From assembly GCF_000219625.1 (NCBI RefSeq), contig NC_018211.1:1550001-1614000 (forward strand): 64,000 nt of DNA, written 5' to 3'. Made by a program: the position numbers and the translations under genes. This DNA comes from Zymoseptoria tritici IPO323 (taxonomy: Eukaryota > Ascomycota > Dothideomycetes > Mycosphaerellales > Mycosphaerellaceae). Every line of letters begins with the position of its first letter. Within the stretch, counting starts at the first letter, position 1. Below the pieces are notes generated by a model. The model did not search any database, was not told the DNA's origin, and was given only the letters and a program-made list of their open reading frames with translations. Below, one piece after another: positions 12,424-24,730 of the stretch.

Positions 12424-15400
12424 TTACAGGATGGTCCCTGAACTGTCCACGACCGAGCCCAGAAGGCCAGACTCCTTGACCAGTTCGTAGAAAAGACCCT
12501 TCTTCTTCACGAGATTCGAAGGTGTGTCGAACTCCTTCACATTGCCATGGTCCAGTACCACGATGCGATCGCTGTCTAGGATGGTGTTGATGCGATGAGC
12601 GACTGTAATATGTTAGTATCGGCATGGAGCCTGATCATGCTTTCAATGCTTACTAGTGATGATAGTCCGATCTTTGAACATGTTGCTCCGGAGGGTGGTC
12701 TGCAACATGGCATCAGTCTCCACATCGACAGCAGCTGTCGCTTCATCGAGTACAAGGATATTGCTAGGCGTCAGTAGGGCGCGAGCCAACGACACGAGTT
12801 GCCGCTGGCCCTGACTGAGATTCGAGCCACCCTCGTGGATTTGTGCATCAAGCTGACCAGACATTGAGGTGACGTGGTCGCGGAGCCTGGCATGATCCAG
12901 GACACTCCATAATTCCGTGTCGTCGTGGACATGACCCGGATCAAGGTTGTCCCTGACCGTGCCCTCGAACAGTGCTGCATCTTGAGGGATGATTGCCAGG
13001 CGACTGCGCAGATCGAGAAGGCCAATCGAGCTCGTGTTCAGATTGTCGATGGTGATATCTCCTCCCGCCGGCTCAATGATGCGGTATAACGCCAGCGTCA
13101 GGGAACTCTTGCCGGCGCCTGTCCTGCCTACGACACCGATCTTCTCATGTGACTTGATGCTGAGGTTAATGTTCTTCAGCACCAATGCAAGACCAGGGCG
13201 ATATCTTGTGCTGTAGTTGTTGAACGACACAGCACCCTTTGACGGCCAGCTGTTCGGCGGACGGTTCTTGGAGATGACATCCGGAGCCTCGCTCGGCAAC
13301 GCAGCGTATTCCAGGACGCGTTCGACCGACACAATGTTCGTCTCTACTTCAACGGTCTGGCGCACGATCCAATTCAATGACTGCGTGATTTGCAGGGCGT
13401 AGCTCATGGCAAGACCGACCATGCCCGCAGACAGACCGCTACCTGTCGTGACGGAGATGATGGCAAAGCCCGCAGCAGCAAGGATGATTATACTGCCGAT
13501 GAACTCTAGGCTACGCACGGCTTGTGTTAGCTTTCGTGTCGATCATCAGGGCTGCATATCTGCCGATGCTTACCGGACCGCCAGCCATCGATTAGCGCTG
13601 ATCGAGGGGAAGAAGGCCCGGAGGTTAGCGTCGACGCGCCATTCGTTCTCCATGGCGAAACGCTTGGTTTGCCTGTAGGCTCGGATGGTGCTGATGCCGC
13701 TCAGAGACTCTTGGAAATGGGCGTAGATAGGGCTTCGGCTGACGCTATCGAGACGCTTCAGCTCGCGCGACGTTCGGAGATAGTACTTCTGTATGAACAG
13801 ATACCTAAAGCACGGGTTAGATCAGCGCATCTTGCGTAAGTTAGATCGATGGATCCGGGATGGAGTACGCACAGGGCTCCAAGCGGCAGGATCAGTGCGA
13901 CGAAAATTGGCGTTGATGCCACGATTACCGCGAGGGTGAACATTGCTGCCGCTGTTAGCTAGAACTCAACGCCCCCACGCGGCATACTCAACACACCTTT
14001 GGCTGCATTGGTGAACAGCATGTTAAAGGTACGGCTGTATGATCCGGTCAGCTACTGCAAGGGTCTCCTGCGAGGCGAAACTAGCTCCGGATGTACGTAC
14101 GCGAGAACCTCATCGATCCTGTAGATATCGCTGGGATGTTGTTAGCTGTGAACCCTGGAAACAGCCAGGAATAGACCCACCTGGAGAAACGATTCAGAAT
14201 TCGACCGGTCGGTGTCGTTTCGAAGAAGCTCATCGGGCTCCGGAACCTGTAGCGGTTCGTTAGGGCACATTTTGACATCGAGAGGCGGCCACATGGGACG
14301 ACTTACAATGCGTGCGCCATGCGCTCATGGAGTTTTCGGCTGGCCTAATCCTGGTTAGCATGCGTTGCACTAAAGTCCGGCCCGCAATGGCCGGTGCATG
14401 TGCATAATGGCTCGCAATGCACCGAGCATCAGACTTACCTCGATCGAGCACAAGATCCAGAGGATTAATGTCTGCACGACCACCAAGAGAGCGGAGCCGA
14501 TTCCGAATGCAAAGTACACCATGATGTAGCGGACCACGTTCGGGTTGCCGCCGGCGACGTCGTTGGCCTCCGACCATTTTTTGAGCCAGACGCTGCCCCC
14601 TGTGTGCGTATGCGTTGTCAGTGGGGCAATCTCATCATGAACTCGATTGCATCTGCTGCACCGAGCTTGTCCGATTCATGCAAGATGCGACTTACCGATT
14701 TCCGCCGTCTTAGCGCCAACCAGCATCACCAGGTAAATTCCCACCGCGACGAGGTTGCTGGCTTTCGCATACTCTTTGTAGACGGTCCATTTGACTTTTC
14801 CCTGTTCGCTGAATTCCTTGGTGGTCTGCTTGCCCTTGGTGTTCGACTTGCTCTCCTCCTCGTCCGTCATCTTGCCTCGAGGTCCACGGAAAGATGCAGT
14901 GCTAGCCCTGCGCAACGTGAGGTTGCTGTCTTTGCGGGATGGCTTGCCGGCATTTGGGCGAAGTGACGCGATTTGTCCAACTTCGTCATTGGCCTCATCC
15001 TCTTCGTCGGAATCTGGACTTGTCGCGGATACTACGCTCTCTGTTGACGGACTTTCTGGCACACCTTTGCTGGTCTCGTCACTGCTAGACTCATCGTTGT
15101 TGGAGGTCCGGATCAACTGCGCAATCTCGCCCTTCATCGCCATCAGCTGCTCGTAGGTTCCACGTTCAATAATCTTGCCCTCTCTCAAAAGTGCGATGAA
15201 GTGAGATTCCATGAGAACAGGGATCGAGTTAGTCGCCAAGATGCGTGTCTTGCCGGATAGAAGGCCTTTGGGACCCAGAACGTTGTCGATGATGTGCCGA
15301 CCGACGTGTTGGTCGACGGCGCTCAGGACATCATCCAAAAGATAGATGTCTGCACGCGCGTACACGGCACGAGCCAAGGTCAAACGAGCCTTTTGACCAC

Positions 15401-17715
15401 CAGAGAGGGAGATGCCGCGCTCACCGACCTCGGTCTGGTCGCCGTCTGGCAAGCTCGCGAAATCTTCCGTAAGTGCACAGGCATGGATGGTGCGCTCGTA
15501 AAATGCTGGATCCCAACGATGGCCGAACACAATGTTCTCACGCACAGAAGCGTTCATGACCCAAGGACTTTGCGCAACGTAGGCCACGCTGCCACGCATC
15601 ACGACCTCTCCCCTGATTTTGTACAGATCTCCAAGCATTGTTGACAAGAAACTTGACTTTCCGGCGCCGACACGTCCCACGATGCAGGACAGCTCACCCT
15701 TATGGGCGCTGAATGTAAGGTTTTCGAGGACATTGCGCTCGTCGTCCTTGTTCCAGGTGAACGTGGCATCACGAATGCGAACAGACTCTTCTCCCGTCTC
15801 GACGGAGTCTCCACGCAAAACGGCGTCTTCTTGAAGCTCCGGTGCGACGAGGAAGCTTGTCAGACGGCCAACGGCGACGCTGGCCTCGATGATTGCTGTG
15901 ATGACCATCGGCAGGATCGCGAGCGGGAAGCCCAGGAGGTTGAACAAAGTCAGAGCAGGAAAGACAATGTCTGTCGACAAAGTCTTGTTGCTGGTGGCCA
16001 CAAAGACTGCGAAAGTCGTGCATGATACCAGAAATGGCGTCGAATTCCAGGTGAAGTTGGAGACCGCTGTGACAGCGCCGATTTTGCGGAGAGTGTGCAG
16101 TTCCTGGTCGTTTCGAATCACATTCAACTTCTTCACGAAAGCTGCCGTCCACGCATACAGCTTGATCGATTTCATGTTGTTCAGAATCTCCGTCATCAGG
16201 CGCGTACGTGCGTCCTTGTTCTTCATTTGTTTTTTCTGATAAATGTTAGCATATCTCAAGCTTGTTATGAAACTTCCCACTCAAGCATACCTGTAAAGTC
16301 TTTGAGATCTTTGCGATGAATCCGTTGACTGGTATCATGATAATCATGATTCCAACGCCGGCGAACATGCTGTAGCCCACGAGTTGATAGAGGGACACCA
16401 TACAAAGTATAATCTGGAATGGAGCCGACCACAGCATTTGGCCGTACTGTGCCAGGTCCTGTAATCGCTGACTGTCAACCGCCATGTAGTTCACAATGTC
16501 ACCAGTGCTTTTGGAAGCCCTTCCCTCGTTGCTGAGCCGCATGCTCTTCGAATAGATGGTGGCAGTCAGAGCGCTCTTGATGCGCATTCCAGTTTCAAAT
16601 GCTCGCTGAAAGTACTGGTGCAAGGCCGCAGTCTGCGCGACCGACACGAAGAACATTGCGATCGCAATAGCGGCGCCTTTGATCGGAGGCTGCGGTTCAT
16701 TGCCAGGTCGGTAAGAATCGACGAAAGAAATGAGAAATCGGAGAAGCTGTGGCTGTAGAAATGACAGGCAATCGGCAATGGTCTTTATCACAGTGCCAGT
16801 GAAATAAGGACCTCCAAATGCAGCGAACAGTGCGATCCACAGGCTCGGCTTCTTCTTCTCGAGCTGTTGCTGCCATGCTGCCTCGAAATCGCCAGCAGTG
16901 GTCCGTGTTGTATCCCGCCTGGCCAGATTCCAGAGGTCGTCTTGAGTAAGAAACTCGCGATAGCCATACTTCATCATAGGCGTCATCCACGAAAATGTGA
17001 GCTTCGAAAAGACGTTTGCGTACTCCAGCGGACATTCGTCCTCATCTCCCAGCGCATCGTACGCGGAGACCTTCCTTGGTACCAACCACTCCAGTACCAG
17101 CTCCAACGCGGCCAGACCGACGTTTGCGACGAACACCGAGAAGTATACAACATGAAGATGAAACATCTCTTGCGAGACAAGGCTACGCAGCTTCACGGCG
17201 TATGCGATCAACAGCAACAGCCAGAAGAACAACACGACAGCATGAGGATGCCGCATGCGCCAGTGTTCAAGATATTGTACGAATCCAATAATCGCAAAAC
17301 TGGCAAAGTTTGCGACTGTTGTCCAGAAACGAAAGTCTCTATACCAGAAGCCTTGAAATCGGTCAATCTGTAGCCCAGCCTGCACCGCAGTAGTCGCCAG
17401 CAGCGTTCCGATGACTCCCAGCTTTGCGTAGAAATGCCAATTCTTGCCCACAGGTTCCGGACTCGTCTTCTTGTAAATCCACCATATTGCTCCTAGTCCT
17501 CCGATGATGCCCCAGGCTGAAACAGCGATAACCCAGAGGTCGAGGAAACATGGTGTGAAGTCGTATCTATAGGGACTCAGCGGTCCCCAGCCCTCCTTGT
17601 TACCGCATAGCGGCTGCGTGTGCTCCTTCGCAGCGGAGAGGTAGGACGGAAAGAGGTCGAAGTTTGGCGATGGCAGCTGGAGCACGGCTTGTGACAGCGG
17701 ACTGAAGTCCGGCAT
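12424..17715 (-). CDS. ABCC-type vacuolar transporter, YCF1/MRP1-like (full-length)
   Basis: Eleven exons: 16291-17715, 14696-16235, 14439-14599, 14307-14344, 14181-14246, 14101-14130 (30 nt), 13997-14034, 13873-13945, 13574-13804, 12654-13510 and 12424-12602. Together they give 4638 nt, 1545 aa, with every junction in frame. Architecture: N-terminal TMD0 (about residues 30-200), TMD1, NBD1 with Walker [10 protein letters not shown], signature LSGGQKARL and Walker [13 protein letters not shown], a Ser/acidic linker, TMD2, and NBD2 with [17 protein letters not shown] and [12 protein letters not shown]. Length and linker match Ycf1/MRP1, which pump glutathione conjugates and metal-glutathione complexes into the vacuole. 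Substrate here is inferred from family. Introns cluster in the TMD2 region, while the two large 5' exons hold TMD0 to the linker. The neighbouring ABCC gene lacks introns, so the pair is not a recent tandem duplication. Confidence 0.93.
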
Positions 17716-18145
17716 TGGTCTGGTCGTTCCTCCAGGCGGTGAAGGAGGATTTCAGAGGACGTGGAGGTCGTAGGGCGGAGCAGGAGGGGCGGTGGTGGTG
17801 ATGAGAACGGCTTCGGCGGCGACAAAGAGGAAACCCAACGACCAGACAGCGGTCATGATGTACTTAGGTTTCTCATTCGCCGTCGCTGCCGAAACTCTGT
17901 ACCTTAAGTCCGCGCCGCCGCTCCCGGATAACTAAGCTTTGATGGGCAGCATGGATTCGACGTCAACGACTCTCGTTTCAACAGATTGAACTTTTAATCA
18001 TTCGAAACAGATGACATTGGATGTACCTTGATTGTTGAACGGGCTCAGGAGACTAAAACCACCGCCAAAAGCGCCAGATCCTTGTTCGCTGAACAGTCCC
18101 AAGGATACTAAAGACACCGGCGGAAGCATCACATGAGAGTTGGGA
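17716..18145. promoter_or_regulatory. Shared 430-bp divergent promoter region
   Basis: This interval separates the start codon of the YCF1-like gene (minus) from that of the small membrane protein gene (plus). It must contain both promoters. No clear TATA box or repeat was seen. Confidence 0.5.
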
Positions 18146-18610
18146 ATGAGGAAGCATGGCAGTCTCACGCAGGACGAGGAGGTTAACGAGGCCGCGTGGG
18201 TAGCGGGACGGGGAGCAGCTGTGGGAGCGGCAAAGGTGAGAATTCGATGGCACCGCTCAGGCTTCACATCGACTGACGATATGAAAACACAGTGGGGCAT
18301 ATTCTCGGCCATCGCCGCCGGTGTAGGGATGATGTACAGTCCTCTCTATCGTGGAACAACGATACCGTTCAAAGTGTATGTGGCCCGCGGAGACATTCGC
18401 GGACCTCGTTGCTGATAAGAAACTAGCTTCCTCCAGATGAGCGGCATGACTCTAGGCTCAATCATTGAAGCAGACCACAGGTTAATTGCACACGGCAAAA
18501 CGGTGCGGGCTCGAAAGAAGATGGCCAAAGACGCCGAGGTCTGGAGAAGATTCGAGGAAGACTATGGCAGCTTGGACTCCGTGAGCTCCAAGGACGAGCC
18601 GAAGAAGTGA
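18146..18610 (+). CDS. Small fungal membrane protein, Rcf2 N-terminus-like (mitochondrial?)
   Basis: Three exons: 18146-18235, 18293-18375 and 18427-18610. Introns are 57 and 51 nt; the second has a GTATGT donor. They join in frame to give 118 aa. The start fits LTQDEEVNEAAWVAGRGAAVGAAK, a Gly/Ala-rich amphipathic segment. It is followed by a hydrophobic stretch (FSAIAAGVGMMYS) and the block PFKVFLQMSGMTLG, then a charged C-terminal helix with VWRRFEED. The block layout resembles the N-terminal region of Rcf2-type and related small mitochondrial proteins. This assignment is tentative. An alternative second donor (GTGGCC) would delete Phe-Leu-Gln and breaks the conserved block, so the longer junction was preferred. 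The gene lies alone between two ABCC transporter genes on the opposite strand. Confidence 0.65.
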
Positions 18611-18797
18611 GCGACTGTATCTCGCGAGGCATTGTAGCAGCGTAAACGAACTGCAGCATTATCGGGCCGGCGTTGACAATTAATGCACTGATGAATTTAT
18701 CGCTATTTACAGCGCTCTCTATCTACATGATGTACAACCGTTAGGACGGCACAAACAGGGCAATGCAAACGAAGTCCAGGTCTTGACCGCAATTCGA

Positions 18798-21700
18798 TCA
18801 GCTGTCATCAACCAACTTGCGTCCATCGTGGGCTTTCTTCGCATCCTTCACGAGGACATCGAGATCGCCAGTCATCTCGCACATGCCGTGGAAGACACCA
18901 TCCTGGCGGCTGACCAAATCGAAGGGATCGCCGTACTCCACCACCTCGCCCTTGTCCAGCACCAGGACTTTATCATAGTCGATGATAGTCTGCAATCTAT
19001 GTGCGATGGTAATGGTCGTGTTCTTGATCTCACGGATAGTCTCTTGAATCTTGGAGTCGGTCGCATAGTCGATCGAGGCGGTGGCTTCGTCCATGAGCAG
19101 AACCTTGGGTGCCTTGAGCATGGCTCTTGCCAGGCAGAGAAGTTGACGTTGTCCTTGGGACAAATTGCTGCCAGATTCGGCCACAGGCGAGGACAGATTG
19201 CGGAAGATGTTCTTGTTCTCCAGTGTAGAAGTCTCGATTGGACTTGAGCGGTCTGCAGTGCTGGCGAGATCAGTAGTGAAAGCGACGGCTGCTTTTGTAG
19301 GCGATGGTTTGTGCGTCGGAGTGATGGGTGTCCGAGGAGGGGAAGCCGCTCTCGAAGGCGCCGTCGAGGTGGCATTTCCGACTAATTGCACACCCCTCAA
19401 AGCGGTGAAGATCTCTTCATCGGTGAAGAGACCGAAAGGGTCGAGATTGCTGCGAATCGTTCCAGTGAACAATGTAGGGTCTTGCGGCACCATCACAATG
19501 TTCTCACGAAGATCCTGCAATCCGATCCCGCCAATGTCCACATCGTCGATGAGAATCTTTCCCTTCTCTGCTTCGAGCGCGCGGAAAAGCGCAAGGGCAA
19601 GCGAGCTCTTGCCAGCACCAGTCCTGCCGACCACGCCCACTTTCTCGCCGGGCAGAATCTTGAAGCTGATGTTCTTCAAGACGAAGTCAAAGTCGCTGCG
19701 GTAGCGCGTGCTGTAGTCGATGAATTCCACCGAGCCCTTGCTTGGCCAGTTCGGCTCCGGTCGGTTATCCTCGACAATGGAGTCTGCCTCCTGGTCAACA
19801 TCCAGGTACTCTTTCACTCGCTCGACGGAGTTCATGTTCTGCTCGTTCACTGCATACAATCGCACGAACCACAAAACATTCTCCGTGAAGGTCACAGCGT
19901 AAGTCAAGGCGAGACCAGCAGCCCCTGCATCAATCTTCCCAACGCTGGAAATGACAAATGCTCCTGTGATGAAGGCGACAAGAGCACCGACAAAATCGAC
20001 GCGGAAGGACAGCCATCTGTTCGACGCCCAGAGGAAGATGAATGGACGAGAGTGCGTGTTGACTTGGTTCAGATTATCACGGATAAAGCGACGTTCGTCG
20101 CCGTAGGCGCGGATCGTTGTCATGCCGGAAAGCGTCTCGCCGAATTGCTGATACAGAGGACTGCGCTGCACGGACTCCAATCGCTTCAGATCTCTTGATG
20201 CGTTGATGTACACTTTCCCGATGACGATGTAAATGGCCGTGATGAAGACCGCGGCGATGAGGAAAGCCGGTGTGATGACCGAAATCAAAATCACGATTGT
20301 GAGGACAGAGAAGAGACAGTGCACCACTCCGACCGCCACTGGGGCAACTTCTTGGTCCAGCGCCTCGATGTCCTTGGAGAATCGATTCATGATCTGACCC
20401 AGTGGCGTCGAATCGAAGAAGCGGAACTTGGCGTGGGTGACTCTGGTCATCAGCTGTCTATGGATCCGCTTAGAAGCCATGAGCGACCCAGCGAACAGCA
20501 CACCTTCACGAAGAAGTGTAACGAGCATGTATCCGAGGCCGAGGGCGGCGTAAACTCCAAGGTAGTAACGAACATTGACATCGGAATTGACAACCTTGAA
20601 GCTGCTCAAGTCCTCGGCCTGCTTTGTCCAGAAAGGAATGTTCCAGTTGCAAGATCCAGTCCGAAGACAGTTGTAAGAACTGCTGATGCCACCTCGTACG
20701 TGGGTCACTGGCGATGTATGTATCCCAGCGGTTGACAGTGCCGACTCGGTCCCGGTATACGAATTGGCCCATTGTCTGATCCACACGTTGGTGGCAACTT
20801 GTGAGACTTGTTGCAGGGCGAAGCAAAGAGCTGCGACTATCCAGTAGAAGGCTCCTCCCATATAGCGAAGGTACATCAGGATGATTGAGAGTTTGACGGC
20901 ACCGACGGCCTTGGTCTCGGAATCGACTGCTTTGTTCATGCCAGGAATATCCTTCGATATCGCAGAAGTCAATGGGTCGCCAAATGGTGTTCCGTTAGTC
21001 TCCGTGTTGCGTCTTGACATGTTGCTGTTGGCCGTTCCGTTCGGCTCGCTGTCGATCTCGTCCTCGTCGTGAGCCAGATCGGACGGGACCCTTGAAGGAA
21101 GAGCCGAAGCCGGACGCGACGGAGGCGCAGAAGCAAATTTGCTGATGTCTTCAGCCAATTTGCCAGATCCAACAACTTCACTTGCGCTGCCTTGTGCGGT
21201 CACCCTACCATTGTCCAAGACGACGGCGAATTTGGCGTGTGGCAATGCCAGAACTGCATTGTGTGTGACGAGGATGCAGGTACGGTTGTACATCAGAGGT
21301 CCCATCAGCGCTTTATCGAAGATCCACTTGGCTGTATGCGAATCGACAGCACTGAGAACATCGTCCATGAGAACGTGGCGGGCATCACAGTACAGTGCTC
21401 TTGCGAGGCTGATTCGCTGCTTCTGGCCTCCAGAAAGCGTGACTCCCTTCTCACCAACGAGCGTCTGATCGCCAGAGTCCAGGATCTCCAGATCTCGCTG
21501 AAGGGAGCAGGCCACAATGACATCCTTGTATCGCCTCGCATCCCACTTGCTCGCGAAAACGATATTGTCTTTGACGGTGCCGTTGACAAGCCATGGTTGC
21601 TGCGCGCAGTATGCGACACTTTCTGTCAGGCCAGTGTTAGGATCGCGCTTGAGGTCTTCCCTGCTACGGCCACCGGGAAGATGGACCTGGCCCGCCAGTA

Positions 21701-23936
21701 GCTTCATCTCTCCGAGGAGAGCCATCAGCATGGACGTCTTGCCGCTTCCTGTAGGCCCGACAATGACATTGAGCTGGCCCACGGTGAAATTCATATCCAG
21801 GTCAATCATTTTGAAGTCGTCATCGTCTTTGCCGCCCCAGCTGAAAGTTCCGCGCTCGAAGCCAATCAAAGGCTCACCATTTTCGTCGCGTTCGTGACTC
21901 TGCAACTGGATGTATTTGTCCGTCTCGGGTTCATTCAAGTACTCCTCAATTCGATCGACAGAGACCTTCGACTCTTGAACGTGAGCGACCATGTCTGCCA
22001 ACTGATCCAGCGGGATTCGCAGCAGACTAAACAGCGAAAGCGCCGTGAAAGCAATCGACGGCACAAGGGCTTTCTTTTCCACTAACGTGTAGAACATGAA
22101 GGTGAAGAATGTGATCAGAATCGGAGCACCGGACCAGATGGTAGCTGCCGCCGACCAGACAATGAACCGGTTCCGCAGATGTCTCATCTCGACTACGCGC
22201 TTCTCGTCGACCGACGCGAGGAATCTTTGCTCCCAAGCAAAATACTTGATGATGCGGACGTTGGTCAAAACCTCGTTGGTGACGTGAATCCTGGCATCTG
22301 TTGCGGCCAAGATCTTCTTCTGCACCGAGGTGAACTGTTTCGCAATGTACATGTTGACGGGGAAGAGGAGCGCCATCATCCCAATGCCGACAAGACTACT
22401 GGTACCCAGAAAGAGATACAGTAGACCAACTGCGAGGCCGAATTGGACGGGAGTCTCGGCCCAGAGAAAGTGGAGGTATGAGCTGATCTCGGCCACCTTG
22501 AAGGAGTCGACAGCCATCAAATTGATGATCGCGCCCGAGGTCACTTGAGACTCATCCACGGGGTCTGTTTTCTTCGCCGCAGTGCTTTGCGCGTCGTCCG
22601 CTTTGGCCTTTCTTTTCCGGCCGAAAGATGTGATTCTTTTGATCAAGCTCTGCTTGGCTTTGTTCCCATCCTTCTTCTCGCCCTGGCCGAGGACCTTGTC
22701 TGGTGCTGCACCAGCACGTCTACGCAGCGCTTTACCGTAGATTTCACCAATGATGATGGCTCGCAATCTGATGCACACCTTTCTGCCGATCCACAATGCC
22801 TGTCCGGTCGAGAGTGCGTTCACGATGCCAGAAACGAACAGCAGGATAACGTATAACCAAGCTGCGTTCCGTGGAGTTGCGAGAGGATCCTCGATGTATT
22901 CCAAGATAACCTTGAGCAGTAGAGTTGGCACAAAAGTGGTCATAGCAGATATCGCTGCCCATGCGGCTTGGAGGACAAAGCTTCTTTTGAAGTATGCCAG
23001 AAGATGCCACGCCAGGATACTCGTTTTCTTGACTTGTCTATAATCCTTCAGAATTGCGGCGGCCTTGTCCTTGGGCATCAGATTCCAGACATCCTTCATC
23101 TCGTAGGTTTGCTTGTATCCGGTCCACACGATTGGATCAACCCAGCTGAAGGTTGCCAGCGCGAATACACTCGCGAGTGGTTCACGAGATGGCTGCAAGG
23201 ATCCTTCGTACTCCAGTTCGACAGCTCGGTTTCCTTTGCGCGAAGTCAGGGAAATCAGCGCGAGGATCGTTGTCAGTGCAAAGTATGCACTCGTAAGTGC
23301 TTCCGCAGTCATGGATTGGAGATGAATGATTTGCGAACGGAACAACACAATCACACAAAACCACTGGATTCCGTAGAGAAAGAAGGTGTGGTACCAGAGA
23401 CTCGGAAACGACCACTTCGACGTCGTGGAGAGGAGTAGACGGAGAGAGGCCAGGATTGCAATGTACGTCCACACCAGCACGCCCGCAAGCGCTGCGGCGT
23501 CTCCTTGACGACCCCATATCTGCAGAATCAGAGCTGCCACCTGTATACCCAGTACTCCCAGAACTGCGAGCTCTTCCACAATCGATATGACCAGTTCGCC
23601 ACGAGGTCGGTCCAGCTCCACGACTGATGCTTTTGTCTTTGCCAGCTCCAATGCCATGTCTTCGTTCCGCTGCATCTCATCCTCTTCTTCATCGGTAACG
23701 CCATCCTCGTCAGAGTCGTGGTACGTGCCATTGCCGTTGGCAGCATCCTGCTTGAGCAGACTGTATTCTCTTCCAGCTCTGCTCGAACTTTGTGTCGCTC
23801 GTGTGATCTGGTAGGCCAGGTAAAGTATTGACACGCCGCATGCTATTAGTGGGAGCAGCGTTTGGAGGTATTCGTGTTGGAAGCATCGGCTGAAGTCGTC
23901 CGACTGCCAGATCGGCCATCTGCAGTGACCAGCCAT
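18798..23936 (-). CDS. ABCC-type transporter, YBT1/bile-pigment transporter-like (intronless)
   Basis: This is a single uninterrupted frame. I start at ATG 23936 (MAGHCRWPIWQSDDFSRCF, 1712 aa) because family members begin with a similar W-DDFxxCF block. An in-frame ATG at 24056 would add 40 residues. It has TMD0, then TMD1, and NBD1 with Walker A GPTGSGKTS, signature LSGGQKQR and Walker [13 protein letters not shown]. After TMD2 comes NBD2 with [17 protein letters not shown] and VLLMDEATASID. A Ser/Pro/Thr-rich insert of about 75 residues with many SP/TP sites sits inside NBD2 between the Q-loop and the signature, as in the Ybt1/Vmr1 group. Family members are vacuolar ATP-driven pumps for bile acids, lipids and conjugates. 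The substrate here is unknown. The gene is tail-to-head with the YCF1-like gene. Confidence 0.92.
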   Translation of the reverse strand: MAGHCRWPIWQSDDFSRCFQHEYLQTLLPLIACGVSILYLAYQITRATQSSSRAGREYSLLKQDAANGNGTYHDSDEDGVTDEEEDEMQRNEDMALELAKTKASVVELDRPRGELVISIVEELAVLGVLGIQVAALILQIWGRQGDAAALAGVLVWTYIAILASLRLLLSTTSKWSFPSLWYHTFFLYGIQWFCVIVLFRSQIIHLQSMTAEALTSAYFALTTILALISLTSRKGNRAVELEYEGSLQPSREPLASVFALATFSWVDPIVWTGYKQTYEMKDVWNLMPKDKAAAILKDYRQVKKTSILAWHLLAYFKRSFVLQAAWAAISAMTTFVPTLLLKVILEYIEDPLATPRNAAWLYVILLFVSGIVNALSTGQALWIGRKVCIRLRAIIIGEIYGKALRRRAGAAPDKVLGQGEKKDGNKAKQSLIKRITSFGRKRKAKADDAQSTAAKKTDPVDESQVTSGAIINLMAVDSFKVAEISSYLHFLWAETPVQFGLAVGLLYLFLGTSSLVGIGMMALLFPVNMYIAKQFTSVQKKILAATDARIHVTNEVLTNVRIIKYFAWEQRFLASVDEKRVVEMRHLRNRFIVWSAAATIWSGAPILITFFTFMFYTLVEKKALVPSIAFTALSLFSLLRIPLDQLADMVAHVQESKVSVDRIEEYLNEPETDKYIQLQSHERDENGEPLIGFERGTFSWGGKDDDDFKMIDLDMNFTVGQLNVIVGPTGSGKTSMLMALLGEMKLLAGQVHLPGGRSREDLKRDPNTGLTESVAYCAQQPWLVNGTVKDNIVFASKWDARRYKDVIVACSLQRDLEILDSGDQTLVGEKGVTLSGGQKQRISLARALYCDARHVLMDDVLSAVDSHTAKWIFDKALMGPLMYNRTCILVTHNAVLALPHAKFAVVLDNGRVTAQGSASEVVGSGKLAEDISKFASAPPSRPASALPSRVPSDLAHDEDEIDSEPNGTANSNMSRRNTETNGTPFGDPLTSAISKDIPGMNKAVDSETKAVGAVKLSIILMYLRYMGGAFYWIVAALCFALQQVSQVATNVWIRQWANSYTGTESALSTAGIHTSPVTHVRGGISSSYNCLRTGSCNWNIPFWTKQAEDLSSFKVVNSDVNVRYYLGVYAALGLGYMLVTLLREGVLFAGSLMASKRIHRQLMTRVTHAKFRFFDSTPLGQIMNRFSKDIEALDQEVAPVAVGVVHCLFSVLTIVILISVITPAFLIAAVFITAIYIVIGKVYINASRDLKRLESVQRSPLYQQFGETLSGMTTIRAYGDERRFIRDNLNQVNTHSRPFIFLWASNRWLSFRVDFVGALVAFITGAFVISSVGKIDAGAAGLALTYAVTFTENVLWFVRLYAVNEQNMNSVERVKEYLDVDQEADSIVEDNRPEPNWPSKGSVEFIDYSTRYRSDFDFVLKNISFKILPGEKVGVVGRTGAGKSSLALALFRALEAEKGKILIDDVDIGGIGLQDLRENIVMVPQDPTLFTGTIRSNLDPFGLFTDEEIFTALRGVQLVGNATSTAPSRAASPPRTPITPTHKPSPTKAAVAFTTDLASTADRSSPIETSTLENKNIFRNLSSPVAESGSNLSQGQRQLLCLARAMLKAPKVLLMDEATASIDYATDSKIQETIREIKNTTITIAHRLQTIIDYDKVLVLDKGEVVEYGDPFDLVSRQDGVFHGMCEMTGDLDVLVKDAKKAHDGRKLVDDS

Positions 23937-24730
23937 TGCGCGAAGTGGCTGATAGCGGCTCTCGTGTTCGTGATCCTCGATGAAGCGGTCAAGTATGCAT
24001 ACTGGAAAGGTCGCAGGATATAAACGAGCGACAAGACGGGCCGCCCAGGTGAGCACTAGAGGATGAGGACGGTTATCGAAGGCGACAGGTGTTGACGTAG
24101 AGTTTTGAGAAGGAAGTCAATCTCGTAATGTACTCTAGCTCGGTAGTAGCGTGCCATTCGGGCTGCCCCAGCCGCGCGCCGTTCGTCTTGGTCGATGCTT
24201 GTTATCCGAAGCGAGGACAACGCCGGCTCAATCGTTGTGTTTGGGCTGAACATGGCAACACGGATCACTTGACTATCTGTTGGTGCAGGATATCTTCTCA
24301 ATGCACAAGGATCACGGCAGAATGCGACTCAGCGAGACAGGCATAGCTCTGCCCCGCCTCGCCTCAGCAGCTCATGCCTGTACAACCGGAATTGCCCAAT
24401 CCTTCGCGCCCTAAATAAGCTGAGCGCAATCGGGAAGGTGGTCCACGCATGAACTACTATTCAGGACAACATCATCGAGGAGTCATAAGATGCAGAGGTC
24501 CCTCGCTTGACATGGGAGAAGGCATTTCCACTACACTCATCACATATGCGAGCACAACGTGACAATGCTCATTGTGAGCAAAAATGAGTCATGGATACTG
24601 TGAGATAAAGTGCCGCACCTCAAAGCCACACCGCGCAGCTTCTTGGGCACACCGCACATTGCCTGTAGCGGGGGATCACCGCGCATGGTCGAGTACAACA
24701 TCTATCCTAGCGCAATCGTTTCGGCATCTC
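23937..24730. other. Intergenic region upstream of the YBT1-like gene
   Basis: This 794-bp interval lies between the YBT1-like start codon and the stop of NDUFA12 on the same strand. It holds the transporter promoter and the NDUFA12 3' end. No other gene or repeat was recognised. Confidence 0.4.

Noticed and set aside
18798..24056. Longer 1752-residue start for the YBT1-like transporter
   Set aside because: The extra 40 residues before ATG 23936 resemble no family N-terminus; retained only as an alternative start.
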